Positions 11,080-21,768 of a stretch of DNA of 64,000 nt are shown piece after piece. The stretch spans positions 1-64,000 of the forward strand of contig SKCR01032775.1 in NCBI GenBank assembly GCA_019454045.1, in the 5' to 3' direction. The position numbers and the translations under genes are program-made. The notes under the pieces were generated by a model, which searched no databases, was not told the DNA's origin, and saw only the letters and a program-made list of their open reading frames with translations. How positions within the stretch are numbered: the stretch's first letter is position 1; every line of letters begins with the position of its first letter. Origin of the DNA: Zanthoxylum bungeanum (lineage: Eukaryota; Streptophyta; Magnoliopsida; Sapindales; Rutaceae).

Positions 11080-11814
11080 TGTAGACACTGCATTTTTGCA
11101 TATCATGCCCAATGATGAGCCTCGTAAGGAGGCACTACCTTTTCATGTCGTGGAAGCCGCGGGAAATGGACGTTGGAAGGGTAAAGTTGGAAATCAGAAT
11201 CATTGTCGGATTTAACTTGGTTATCTAACTTCGATTTGCTCGTTGGATCTCTGCTTACGCTCGGCCCAAGAATCCATAAGCCAAACCCAAATACCCAAGC
11301 CCACCAAAAAGAACCAAACCCATGCCCAACACAAACCCACGCCCAAAGCCTCCCCCAAATGACAAAACAAATACACCATCATGCCCCACATCATCTTTTT
11401 CTTCCATCATTCACGTGCCCTACAAACCAAAGAGCCAAATCCCTCACATGCCAAGCCAATCCTCCATAAAACAAATCAAACAACAATACCCCACACTCCA
11501 CTAGCTTTCTTCCTTACACACCCATGCCATCCTCCATTATCTCCCTCACTCATTGCAAACAAACAATGAAACTCATATCATATACCACCCCCCCCACTTG
11601 AATGACAAAACAAGTACAAAGCAACAAATCCACCTAAGCCACATTCACACCCATCACTCTTTGCAAGCCATTCACGCCCAAGGCCACCCAAAAATGACAA
11701 AGCAAGCACAAGCCAACTCACTTCCCATTAAACACTCTCCACCAAATTCTCCACTAAGAGGAATCTCCTTAATTCAAGCATGTGGTGAGCCACCAAAGAC
11801 TCTCCACCTTTGCC

Positions 11815-11822
11815 TATAAAAG
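11815..11822 (+). promoter_or_regulatory. TATA box of the gypsy LTR
   Basis: TATAAAAG follows CACCTTTGCC and is the only good TATA box in the LTR. Transcription would start about 30 bases downstream, near 11845, marking the U3/R boundary. Position and context fit; activity is unknown. Confidence 0.55.
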
Positions 11823-12607
11823 AAGCCTAAAACCAACCAAAATTGGCTAGCATAGATATAGGACAGAAGAAGAGATATCTAGGAGATAGAGAGCACATAG
11901 GCAGCAACTCTTAGCACTTGAAAAGCACACAAAGTCCTCTCCTCTCAAGCCAAAAAGACAGCAGCAACACAACAGCAAAGCAGAGGGAAAACAGTGAGCA
12001 AATCAGCAGGATAACCAAGAAAAAGGGGAACCAGCGAACCAGAAAAGTTGCGGAACATCGACCCTTCCGACGGCCGTGGAACGTGCTTCCAAAAGACGAC
12101 ATAAAAAAGGTTAGACCTGAGGGCATATGATACTTATCCTCTTCGCATGAATTGATAATTTAGAAAGCATGATATTTAAGTATGTATGAATTAGTTTAGC
12201 ATGTTAATTACGTGATGTGATTCCGGATGGACGGAATATGTGTTATTTCTTGTGGTATATCGGATGGAAACTCGGACATAAATTCCGTAGCCGAATCCGA
12301 ATGGACGGTCATGCGGTTTGTACTCGGGATACAATGCCACGTACCACTTGAAAGACACACGTATTTCGTTTCATCTAAACTTGTGTTTGAGTATGATTTA
12401 GAGCAATGTGTTATTTGTTTTCTTATGATTAGGATGTTTAACATGTTATAGCTTTGTGCATGACTAGTTGGTAGTGATTGAGCATGATATAATTGTTTAG
12501 TATGTTAATCTTTATGCATGATTCAAGGGTCCGTGTGATATAGATATGTCGTTGTGATGATCTTGTTTGAATGATACATCCAAAACTGTATGAATGTGTG
12601 TAATCTG

Positions 12608-12870
12608 CCAGTTCCCGTTCGAACACGTTTTCGGACGCATCACGAACGAGAACCTTCTGTCTCTACCGTTCGAACGCGTTATCAAACGATACTCGAACGC
12701 GCACACATCTGTAGCATCAGGTCTCATTCTGTTCGAACGCGTTTTTGGACGCCATAAACGAACGAGAACCTTCTGTCTTCACCGTTCGAACGCGTTTACG
12801 AACGCAACGCGAACGAGAACCTTCTGTCTTCACCGTTCGAACGCGTTTACGAACGCAACGCGAACAATTA
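12608..12870 (+). repeat. 51-65-bp repeats built on GTTCGAACGCG
   Basis: Five units start near 12612, 12667, 12732, 12783 and 12834. The last two are nearly identical at a period of 51 bases. Each has the palindrome CGTTCGAACG (or a variant), then GCGTTT, a second ACGAACG and, in four units, GAGAACCTTCTGTCT. They lie about 800 bases downstream of the TATA box, so within the transcribed part of the LTR. Confidence 0.85.
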
Positions 12871-13479
12871 CGGTCTTCCTGCCCACATTATGACATGTCT
12901 ATCTTAACATATAGTTACATCCTTGAACTTTATGCATTTGTATTACTTCTTTAGTTATCTATTTCTGTTATGCACTTGAATACCTTTTCTTAGTATGCAT
13001 GTTTGTAAGAATGTTCTTTGTTTGTGCTTTTGTGAAGTTGTATGCCTTTGAATGTTAATTTGTTTTCATGCTTGGATTTGGACATAGATTATATATGATT
13101 AGTTTGCATACAAACGTGAAAATATGCTAAATGTAAACTTAGACATGGGATTTGTATATGGAAATTTAACTGTAAGTTTTATCGCTTTGCATGTGAATCT
13201 AGAAGCATAATACCCTTGGAAATGAGTGTTACTCAAGCATGATTAAATTATTACATAAATCCTTTCATTACAAGTGACATAAGTAAGGGACCATTCCGAA
13301 CCCAACGGTTTGAGGTCTTCCCTTGCGAGGGGTGAGTGCGGCCTTAAATCTTATTTTCCCGGTTCACACCGGGTGGCGACTCCATTATTCTCCAGTTTAG
13401 TCCCCCGTGGCTACTCCGTACTCCCAACTAGTGTCGCGAGCCTAGAACAGCATGCGTCGTCCAGTTTTTATTGTCTACA

Positions 13480-15493
13480 CCTATATTAACCAAAAGTCTA
13501 TGATGCCTTAAGAAATTAATTAAAAGCCCATTGGATGTTAATCGAGCTTTGAGACCCGTACGGTTAGATTTAGAATCTAAGTAGTAAAGGTTCGTTAATA
13601 AAGTGTAATATTTAATTTGGAATTAAATACATGAATTAATATTAAATACAAATTAAATTGGATTTAATGTTGTAGTTTAATTTAATTCAAGAATTCGTAC
13701 TTTGAGTACTTATTCGCAAAAACGAGTTTGACTCGCGCAAAATCAAATCGTTGTTTGAACATTAGATGGTCATTAATATTCAGATTAATTAATTGGATTA
13801 GATTGATTGATAACGTGCTTGTATGAATACATGGTTGCGATGCATGAATAATGTATATCAGATGGATATTAGATGGGTGGGGCAATTTTGGAAATTGTTG
13901 TAATAAATTTATAATTTATTAATTGGACCTGCGTGTCCAGCATATTACCTCCTTACTCCGTGTATTTCTCTTCTCACCTATTCCCCTCAATGAAAATGAG
14001 GTTTCTTTAGAAGTGTTATGTAACGGGTAGAAGTAATACTTGTGCTAGCGGGGAGAGGAAAGTGAGAGATTTGTTCTAGGAACAATGTGTTAAGTATCCA
14101 TCCACATATCATTATTATATTTATTTATACACGCTTTATTATGCGTTTAGAATGCATGTTTAAGGGTGTATGATGATGAGACCTTAACAAAGATAATAAA
14201 TTGGTTGCCAATTTGCACGCGAAAAACCTTCAACATCATATTAAGCGTTTTTCCTTCCATTGAGTGATTCTTACTCAAGATCCAAGACTGACATTGGTTT
14301 GTTGGCCAAAGTCAAGACTTTTATCCGTCGAGGATGTGTTTGAATAATGAAGGCTTTGTTCCATATCGATGTCTTGTCCAAGTTGTGATTTGTTGGCCAA
14401 AGTCAATATCACTTCTTGTCCATCGACATTGATTGCGAAGCTTTCCAAAGTCAATGGGTCACGCTTAACTATGATCACTAAGTTTGTTGTGCCAAAGCCC
14501 AGACTTAGTTGATTCAGAGGAAAAATGTTAGGTAATATATTGGATATATTGGTATATATAAGATATATGTTTCGGACTTGGATGTCCACCTACTGGATCT
14601 AGGAATTGGATGAGATCCAATTGATCTTAGAGATCTACTTAGTTAATTATCATATAATTTGTTGGCCAAAGTCAAGATTGTGTGTTATTTAACGGGATCC
14701 TAGCCCACTAGGAAACAAGGTTTCTTAAGTACTCAACAGATGGTTAGAGGCTCACCGAAAAATAGGTGGGAGGCAAGTATTAAATTTGCAATATTCGTTT
14801 AGTTACTTGCCATACGCGCTCATATCAATTTTTCCGTCGTTAAATTATTTATTAGTTGGACTAATATTTAATAGTTGTTTTAAATAAACAGTTGGAATGT
14901 ATTCAAACTATTTCATTTATAGTTGATTATATAATTGGATTATAGTAATCAATATATTTGAATTAACAAATTAAATTATAGTTGATTTTATAATTGGATT
15001 ATAGTAATCAATATAATTGGATTTAATCAATTATATTATAGTTGATTATATAGTTGGACTATAGTAATCATTATAATAAATAGTACCTAAAATCGTTGAT
15101 TGGATAGTTGAACTATAGCAATCAAGATAAAATTGAAAGATTAGTGTTTAAAACATAATCCTGAGAGAAAATGTTTTTAAATGACTTTAATTTTCAAATT
15201 GGGAATAAAACTTCAGGATGGTCCTGAAAACTAAGAAGTTACTTTATTTGATAAAATAACATCTTAGGTCTAAGCCCGGAGTTAAGCAAATAGTTGAGCA
15301 TTATCTTTGGAAGATTCATGTAATGATAACTTTAGTGTTTAATCCATTATGTTTGTCGTATAAACTCTTTAATTTCTTAATCAGAACTAAGGATTATATC
15401 CTTAAAGTATGATAATGAAATTGAAGGAACTTCATAGATATAATTTTAGATCTTAGAAGTACTAAATTGCAATAGTAAACTCTTGGAGAGTTA
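13480..15493 (+). other. copia leader and gag region, no readable frame
   Basis: Copia sequence resumes after the gypsy LTR. It is AT-rich, and I cannot recover a gag core protein. The phrase TTGTTGGCCAAAGTCAA occurs at about 14308, 14390 and 14659. Short palindromic phrases such as TTAATTTGGAATTAA resemble those in the copia LTR. Confidence 0.5.
14920..15125 (+). repeat. 60-bp tandem repeats in the copia internal region
   Basis: AGTTGATTATATAATTGGAT followed by TATAGTAATCAATATA recurs with starts near 14920, 14980, 15040 and 15095. The last copy is degenerate. Each unit contains ATTGGATTATAGTAATCAAT, itself imperfectly self-complementary. Confidence 0.8.
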
Positions 15494-15810
15494 ATGGCTA
15501 TGCTCAAGAAGACAAAGCCAAAGTTTACAGTAAGGCAAGAAGCGCAAGGCGCACCTTACTTCAATATTCTAGAAGGCCAAGGCTTGGCCAAAGGCTTCTG
15601 GGGGTGTGGAAATGGGGCAAAAGGCAAAATCATTATAATCTTCTGGGAAGATAAAAGACATATCCCAAGATGTCTGCCTAAACTGTGGCAAACGGGATCA
15701 CGGAAGCGTGACTACCATATGGACAAGGCAGACATGAAGGAATTGAAGACGGTGCAAGGAACCGACTTCAAATATGTTTGTCATAAACATGTTCGCTACT
15801 AGTATTAAAA
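15490..15810 (+). pseudogene. copia gag zinc-knuckle remnant
   Basis: Reading GATGTCTGCC from about 15669 gives DVCLNCGKRDHGSV, a CX2CX4H zinc knuckle whose final Cys is not seen. This is the nucleocapsid motif of copia gag. The surrounding frames are broken; the 102-codon open stretch at 15494-15802 is mostly out of frame relative to this motif. Confidence 0.55.
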
Positions 15811-16399
15811 TTGGATTTTAAATACTTAGTTTGGTATATAAATATGTACTGATGTGCAGAATCTACTATGAGCATGATACTGATTTCAGTTGAGATATAT
15901 GCGAATCGGAAACGGGACAAATGTCGCTGTTTTAAACGTAGATACCTAAGTTTAGGAACTACCCTTCAGGTTTGTACTTAAATTATGAAACTGTTACAAT
16001 GTAACTAGTTTGACTATATACATTATCTCTATATCAGGGTTTAACCCATTGCGGGTATACCTTTATATTCTAGAACACTAAAGTGTTTTATTATATAAAG
16101 ATGATATTGAGATAAACACATTAGATGTGAATAACAGAATTTATATTTTGAATATAAATGAATCTCAAACATATAATATGACAAACAAATATCTCAAACT
16201 GAATTAATCAGTTGAAACTTAATTGTGGCATTGTTGTATGTGACACAATAAACAAGACTCGTATATCCACACTTCTGAAGAGTGGGTACTATGACTGATT
16301 TGATTCTATTCAAATAAAGTCTACGAATCTAGTTTATTGGGCAAAATGCCTAAAACGTCTTTTACTTGGTAAAAGTGCAAGTGTCACCGATCTGTTAGC

Positions 16400-16920
16400 C
16401 TTTGTTCATAGTGATGTAGGTGGGCCCATATCTAACTAGGCTAGAGGTGGATATGAATGTTTCGTGACCTTTACGGATGTGGCATCGCGTTGTGGTTATG
16501 TGTTTCTTCTGAAACACGAATCGGAAACTTTCAGAAAGTTTCGACACGAAGTAGAAAAACGGATCGGCTAAAGTATTAAATTATCACGGTTAGACCACGA
16601 TGAAAATACTTAAGCAATAAGTTTCTCGAATACTTGAAAGAGTATAGTATTCTTTCACTGAGGACTCCTCCCAGAACACATCAGTTTGACGGTGTGTCCG
16701 AATGGAGAAACCAAATTTTGTTGGACATGCTAAGGTTAGTCATGAGTCGCTCTGAGCTACCATTTCCTTCAACGGATAAGCATAAAACAGTGCAAAACTT
16801 ATTTAGAATAAGGTTCCATAAAAATCTGTTTGACAGACTATATATTAGATATGAACAGGAAAGAAACCGGGTTTCTCATTCCTGAAGATTTGGGTATGCT
16901 AGGCATACGTTTGTATGATA
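16400..16920 (+). pseudogene. copia integrase remnant
   Basis: RGGYECFVTFTDVASRCGYV at about 16441 holds the first catalytic Asp of the integrase core. LRTPPRTHQFDGVSEWRNQI at 16655 corresponds to the region with the catalytic Glu (usual ...NGVSERRN). LDMLRLVMSRSELP follows. Several stops lie between these blocks, and the second catalytic Asp region (LRSDRGGEY in relatives) is unreadable. Confidence 0.8.
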
Positions 16921-17339
16921 CCAAACTATAGCCCAAATCAGATAAGTGCAAATTGTAGGTTATCCTAGGGAAACCAAAGTATAGTACTTATACATCTCAC
17001 AAGAGAATAATCTAATTGTTGTTCACCATGCGGTTTTCCTAAGATGAATACCTATATGTAGTGGTAAGTTGGAGGAAAGTAAAACTCGATGAAAATCGAA
17101 GTAATACTATTCCAGACACTGATTCCTTAATGGAACACAAATAGTTCATCAAGGATGAAACTATACTAATAATCTTTGAATACACAAGAACCGCGTAAGT
17201 CGGAGAGAGTCAGAAAACAACCTGGGGTATGGGTTTCTGATCTCACCTCATGAAGATGTCAATCTTATTGAGGAATACCAACTGACTACGTATGAGGAAC
17301 CGATACAAGGTATCGACTCCCTATTATGGCAAAGTGCCA

Positions 17340-17935
17340 TGATATCCGAAATGGATTCCATGTATACCAACTAAGTTTGGACACTAGTTGTTATACCGCA
17401 AGGCATTGTGCCTATTGGTACTATATAAGTCTTCAAGGAAGACATACATGGAAGGCAACATACCAACGTACAAAGCTAGGCTTGTAGCGGAAATGTATCG
17501 TTATCAACATTGTGTCGATTACGACGAAACCTTTTACCTGTTGCCACGGTAAATCCATTTGGATAATGCTTGCTAATGCTGCATGTTTCATTTATGAAAT
17601 ATGACAACTGAACGGAAAAATCGCTTTCCTTAAACGGAAACCTTTTGGAGGATGTTTACAACATCCTGACGGTTTTGTTGTACCATAACTAGCAAACAAG
17701 GTTTGCAGGTTATCCGATCCATTAATGGATTGAAGCAAGCATTGCGTTCTTGGAACTATCGTTTTGATGTAATCATAATGGTGTATGATTTAATTCAAAA
17801 CGAAAATGATTATTGTGTATATAAGGAGGTTAGTGGGAGCGCACTGATAATCAATATCCTATATAATGATGATATGTCATTTCTTGGAAATGATATTCCC
17901 ATAATAGTATCGGTGAAAGCTTGGCTTTCATGAAA
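17340..17935 (+). pseudogene. copia reverse transcriptase remnant
   Basis: The blocks are YKARLVAEMYR and VDYDETF at 17466-17535, IRSINGLKQALRSWN at about 17712, and YNDDMSFLGNDIP near 17860. In active copia elements the last block is YVDDM; Val is Asn here. The spacing fits copia RT, but stops and indels separate the blocks. Confidence 0.8.
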
Positions 17936-18289
17936 ATTCTTCGTAGAATTCTTGGGAGAAACAACCTTTATTATAGGAATAAATATCTACTGGGATAGAT
18001 CTAAAAGTTGTTAATACTCTCCGAGTACTCGTACATTGAAAAATGTACGCGACCTGGTGTCTCATATGTTTTGGGCACATGAAGTCACAATCAGTCCAAT
18101 CCATGTGATGGTCACTGGATTGATATTAAGAACATCATTTAGTATCTTAGAGGAACTAAGGATGCTGTCTTAAACTATGGAGAATGAGAACTTGAAGGGA
18201 CTAAGTTCACTACTGCAAGTTTCCTAACCGATAAAAATGATTATAAATCACAATAACAATACTATACAGTTTGAATAACGGAACAGTGA

Positions 18290-18668
18290 GTTGGAAATCT
18301 TCTAAGCAGGATATTGTTACCGAATAAACAACAAAAGTGGATTATTGCTGCAACTGAGGCAGCAATAAGAGCCATTTGGGTCGATAATAAATCTAATTAG
18401 ATTAGATATAGTTCTGTTAGCAGCTGGGCTAGGCTACAACGCAAGCTAAAGAATTAATGGTCTCATCAACGATCCAGATAAATACTTCACTATTCATCTG
18501 ATTCGTTCGGATCATACATCATGGGGATGTGATGATCGAAAAAATTGCATCAGATGATAATCATGCAAATCCGCTGACGAAAGTCTTTCCTCAGCAGAAG
18601 TTTGAGCGAACCGTACATAATTCGGGTGTAGGACACTCGAGTGACTGGCTATAGGCCAAATGGGAGAT
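18290..18668 (+). pseudogene. copia RNase H remnant and polypurine tract
   Basis: WKSSKQDIVTE at about 18291 matches the WKS(S/K)KQ segment of copia RNase H, followed by a degenerate TTEAEY-like stretch. Near 18540-18610 a frame resembling the ADPLTK tail is visible in pieces. GCCAAATGGGAGA at 18655-18667 is the purine tract before the 3' LTR. Confidence 0.7.
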
Positions 18669-19709
18669 TGTTGGACAGTTATGACCCATAGCGTCACTAT
18701 TTGTATAGATCATGATGTTGTTGTACAAATTAACTATGTGACAAAGGAAATTGCTCTTTTATCATTTGTGATTAGATCACCAAGATATATAAATGATGAA
18801 AAGTCCATATGATTAGATCCGGATTGAGATGATATGGGACAGTATCAATCCACGAAGGATTAATCATTAAATATCCATAGTCAGAGTATTATCTAGATTG
18901 GACATCGATAATGCGTAAAAGACTAGTATTACACTTGTGCGCGTTGTGATGGCATAACGGCATAGTTCTCATATATTTGGGTATAAGATACTCATGCAAG
19001 TGTAATAGGATGTTGTGTTTACCGATGGTACGGAAACAGCTTCACTCTGGATAGATCCATCGGAATTCCATTGGTAGTATTACTATGTGTCTATGGAAGT
19101 CCGAATCAGGGTAGGTGTATTTGGTCTTAACCTGAGACTTGCACCGCTAATACTTGCGACAATAAATATACTTTCGTATTGGTCGTCCAGGGCTTTAACA
19201 GTTCTTTGTACGCCTCTTCTAGATATATTTAGAATCGTAGTGTGTTGGGTGTGATGTCAAGATGGAAGTATCACTCCAGTCATAGTGGAGATGATGATCA
19301 CGTAGGATACGGAACTGGTTCTCTTATGTACTGCAGTCATCGGGATAAAATGGCTAGATCATGTTTATCTTATTATAGAGATTAGTTACCAGGGATCCGA
19401 TATGTGCTTCGTACGGGGCAGACACAATTTCAGCCCCAGACCTAGCATGTGACATATGATACTGGATCGTAATACGTAATACTACGTATACTACGCCTGA
19501 TATAGATCACGTATTCCTGTAAGGATATTTCTGGAGAATTGGGTAGGCATGGCGCTTTTCTAGAAGCCAACCTTGTCTTGTAAATCGGTAAAAACATAGT
19601 ACTAGGTACGTACGTGTTCGGATAGTCCGACGACTGGATTTACTGCCAATATATCAGGGGATCTCATGGGTCGCTTCCCGAAGATTCATCGATGACGTAT
19701 GACTCGCAC

Positions 19710-19932
19710 TTTATTAATCTGAGATTAATTAGTAGAGAGAGAAAATTAATATGGGATTAATTGCGGAGATATTTTATCTGGGATAAAATATTATTTAAAG
19801 AGAGAACGATTAATTTGGAATTAATAGATAAAATAATATATTCGATATATTATACGAAATTGGATTTCGACGCGAAATTAAAATTAGATTTTAATTCGGG
19901 CGAACGAGTTAATTTAGAATTAATTCGTTAGC
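19710..19932 (+). repeat. chain of short hairpins in the copia LTR
   Basis: Successive small inverted repeats with loops of about two to four bases: ATTAATCTGAGATTAAT, ATTTTATCTGGGATAAAAT, TTAATTTGGAATTAA, ATATATTCGATATAT, GAAATTGGATTTC, AAAATTAGATTTT and TTAATTTAGAATTAA. The same chain is present at 620-845 in the other LTR. Confidence 0.8.
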
Positions 19933-19991
19933 GATGTGAATAGTAATTTTGCTAGGCATAATTATTTAATTACGTCACAACGGAAAATTTG

Positions 19992-20296
19992 TTAATTCGG
20001 AATTAGCGAACCCGAGCCCGGGAGTGTTTGGCTGTTTGCGGACGCACACACATTTCGAATTCAAGTGCGGGCCCACAAGTCACATCAAGCGTCAAATCAC
20101 TTGTCGCTTTGATTGATGTGACAACTTGTCACTTGATTGAGTGAATTAATTCGGAATTAGCGAACCCGAGCCCGGGTGTGTTTGCGGGCGCACACACATT
20201 TCGAATTCAAGTGCGGCCCACAAGTCACATCAAGCGTCAAATCACTTGTCGCTTTGATTGATGTGACAACTTGTCATTTGATTGAGTGAATAGTGA
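19992..20296 (+). repeat. 154-bp tandem duplication in the copia 3' LTR
   Basis: TTAATTCGGAATTAGCGAAC begins at 19992 and again at 20146, and both copies run through ACAACTTGTCA to GATTGAGTGAA. The 5' LTR has this segment once (about 901-1050). The segment holds the inverted repeat GTCACATCAA/TTGATGTGAC. Confidence 0.9.
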
Positions 20297-20660
20297 TGGA
20301 GTTGTTGGTTGGCTTAATTGCCTTTGACTTTTGGAAAGCAAAATATTTGGTAAATGAATTTTTGAAATTCAATTAGTGTATTAGATACACATTTTTTTCA
20401 ACCACCAACCTAACACACATTTCTCTCAATTTTTTCTTCTCTCTCATGGCCATAAGGCCAATTTTCTTCCTCCATTTTCTACTCAAAGTCGAGAATGGCA
20501 AGGAGAAGCAAGATGATTTTTGCGGCAAAAATTACCGAGTGGTAGCACACTTTCTGAGTCTTGCGAAGGTGATAGGGAAACCCACCCATGGGCATGGAAT
20601 AACATCACAAAGCTTGGAGCTTGAGATCCACCATGGCCGAATTTGGAGGAGCCAAAAACC

Positions 20661-20668
20661 TATAAATG
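20661..20668 (+). promoter_or_regulatory. TATA box of the copia 3' LTR
   Basis: TATAAATG lies 160 bases before the LTR end after CCAAAAACC. The 5' LTR has TGTAAATG at the same place. The location close to the LTR end would leave a short R-U5. Confidence 0.4.
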
Positions 20669-21768
20669 CCGAGAGTTCAAGGAGCTTCAAAGGGCATAAA
20701 AAGTTTTCATTGTTCCTCGCATCGCCTCAACCGATCATTGTAAGTATTCTGCAACTTCCTTGTTGTATTCGCACATAGTTTCTTTGCTTAAATCGATCCC
20801 GGTTAGACGTAGAAACCCAACAAGAACACGATTCCACAATTCTCTACATAATATAAATGCTCAAATTGAGAAAGAACTTAAGTTCCAATTCCAAAAGAGC
20901 ATTTTATAAATGTATCTTACCGTGGGCAAACTTTCATATACCTATGAGTCTAAATAAAAATTATTAAAGAGGCTGCAAAATAAGGATGAAAATTGAGAAA
21001 ACAGCAAACCTTTTCCTTGAAAAGATTTTCATTAAAAATGTCCCTAAGAGACCAAGAAATACAGTATCAGTGAAATCAGTGTCATTGGGAACTACTTTCT
21101 TCTTGCGACTACCTTCATAAGATATTAAACTAAAAGTCTGAAACAGACAGCTAGCCTAAAACCCAACTATTGCCCACTGTAAATAAAAAAATGCTTCCCA
21201 GACAAGCCAAAGCAATCGGCCTTAGCAGGTGCCAGGTAGCAGCCATAGAATAGAAGCCTTCATTTTTCTTTTTCATTTGATAATGAATTGAATAAGACTT
21301 CCGTTTTGCCATGAGTGTAAAAGGTTTAGGCATGATCAAACATATAGCCAACAATTAAACCGGAAAAGCCCAAATGATTTTTTGCTAATAAGAACATAAG
21401 CTACATTGTACTTAATTACTATCAAACAAAGTTGAAATAGAAGACTATAACTTCCATATCAATCAACATGATTAATAAGTAATAACAGTTTACCAACAAA
21501 TAAAATGTATGGGTCCTTTATACTTCATAAGCAACAAATTGGGAGCAAACCTGTGCATGAACAAACGATCATCTATCATCAATCATCAATCATCAAACAC
21601 AATCAACATACTATATCATCAAAGTTCACAAATACAATCATGAGTTAATAACAAAAATCAATTACCACTTTCCAAAAAAATGAATGAATATATAAATAAA
21701 TAGCAAAATACTACTAAAATTATCATGAATAATTGAAACTTGAGAGAGGGAGACTTACAAAATTTCAC

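Larger units (their letters stand above)
2948..13479 (+). mobile_element. Ty3/gypsy (Tat-type) element lacking a 5' LTR
   Basis: Protein remnants run gag, protease, RT, RNase H, a second (archaeal-type) RNase H, then integrase. The extra RNase H between RH and IN is the hallmark of the Tat/Ogre/Retand lineage. Tandem arrays and a purine tract follow, then an LTR with ends TGTAGACA/TGTCTACA. No copy of that LTR precedes gag, so the left limit given is simply the gag start codon. The element sits inside the copia element and is broken by many small indels. Confidence 0.85.
11080..13479 (+). repeat. gypsy 3' LTR (2400 bp)
   Basis: Begins TGTAGACA after a purine tract and ends TGTCTACA, an 8-bp inverted terminal repeat. 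It holds a promoter (TATA at 11815), a C-rich U3 part at 11270-11760, a GTTCGAACGCG repeat block at 12612-12870, and a conserved-looking end near 13370 (GGGTGGCGACTCC). No second copy is found in the window. The next five bases, CCTAT, would be the target duplication. Confidence 0.8.
1..20822 (+). mobile_element. Ty1/copia LTR retrotransposon, degenerate, host to a nested gypsy element
   Basis: Two long direct repeats (1-1578 and 18669-20822) flank a tRNA-Met-type primer binding site at 1580 and a purine tract just before 18669. The LTR ends form the inverted repeat TGTTGG/CCAACA. Between them lie remnants of copia gag zinc knuckle, integrase, reverse transcriptase and RNase H in the order IN-RT-RH, which defines copia rather than gypsy. 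The first about 421 bases of the 5' LTR lie left of the window, so its target duplication cannot be checked; the right flank begins AGAAC. The coding region is full of stops and frameshifts, and a gypsy element occupies roughly 2.9-13.5 kb. Confidence 0.9.
18669..20822 (+). repeat. copia 3' LTR (2154 bp)
   Basis: Starts TGTTGGACA, ends ACCCAACA. It is complete, unlike the 5' copy. It contains a 154-bp tandem duplication (19992-20296) absent from the 5' LTR, a TATA box at 20661, and the short-hairpin chain at 19710-19930. No gene is inside; a 110-codon open frame at 20446 is LTR sequence. Confidence 0.92.

Noticed and set aside
10289..11115. Open frames of 187-237 codons rich in Gly, Arg and Pro
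   Set aside because: They follow the tandem arrays of the gypsy 3' region and have no domain; stop-poor repeats explain them.
12594..12893. 99-codon frame with a repeated RTFCLHRSNAFTNAT-like peptide
   Set aside because: Product of the 51-bp LTR repeat, not a gene.
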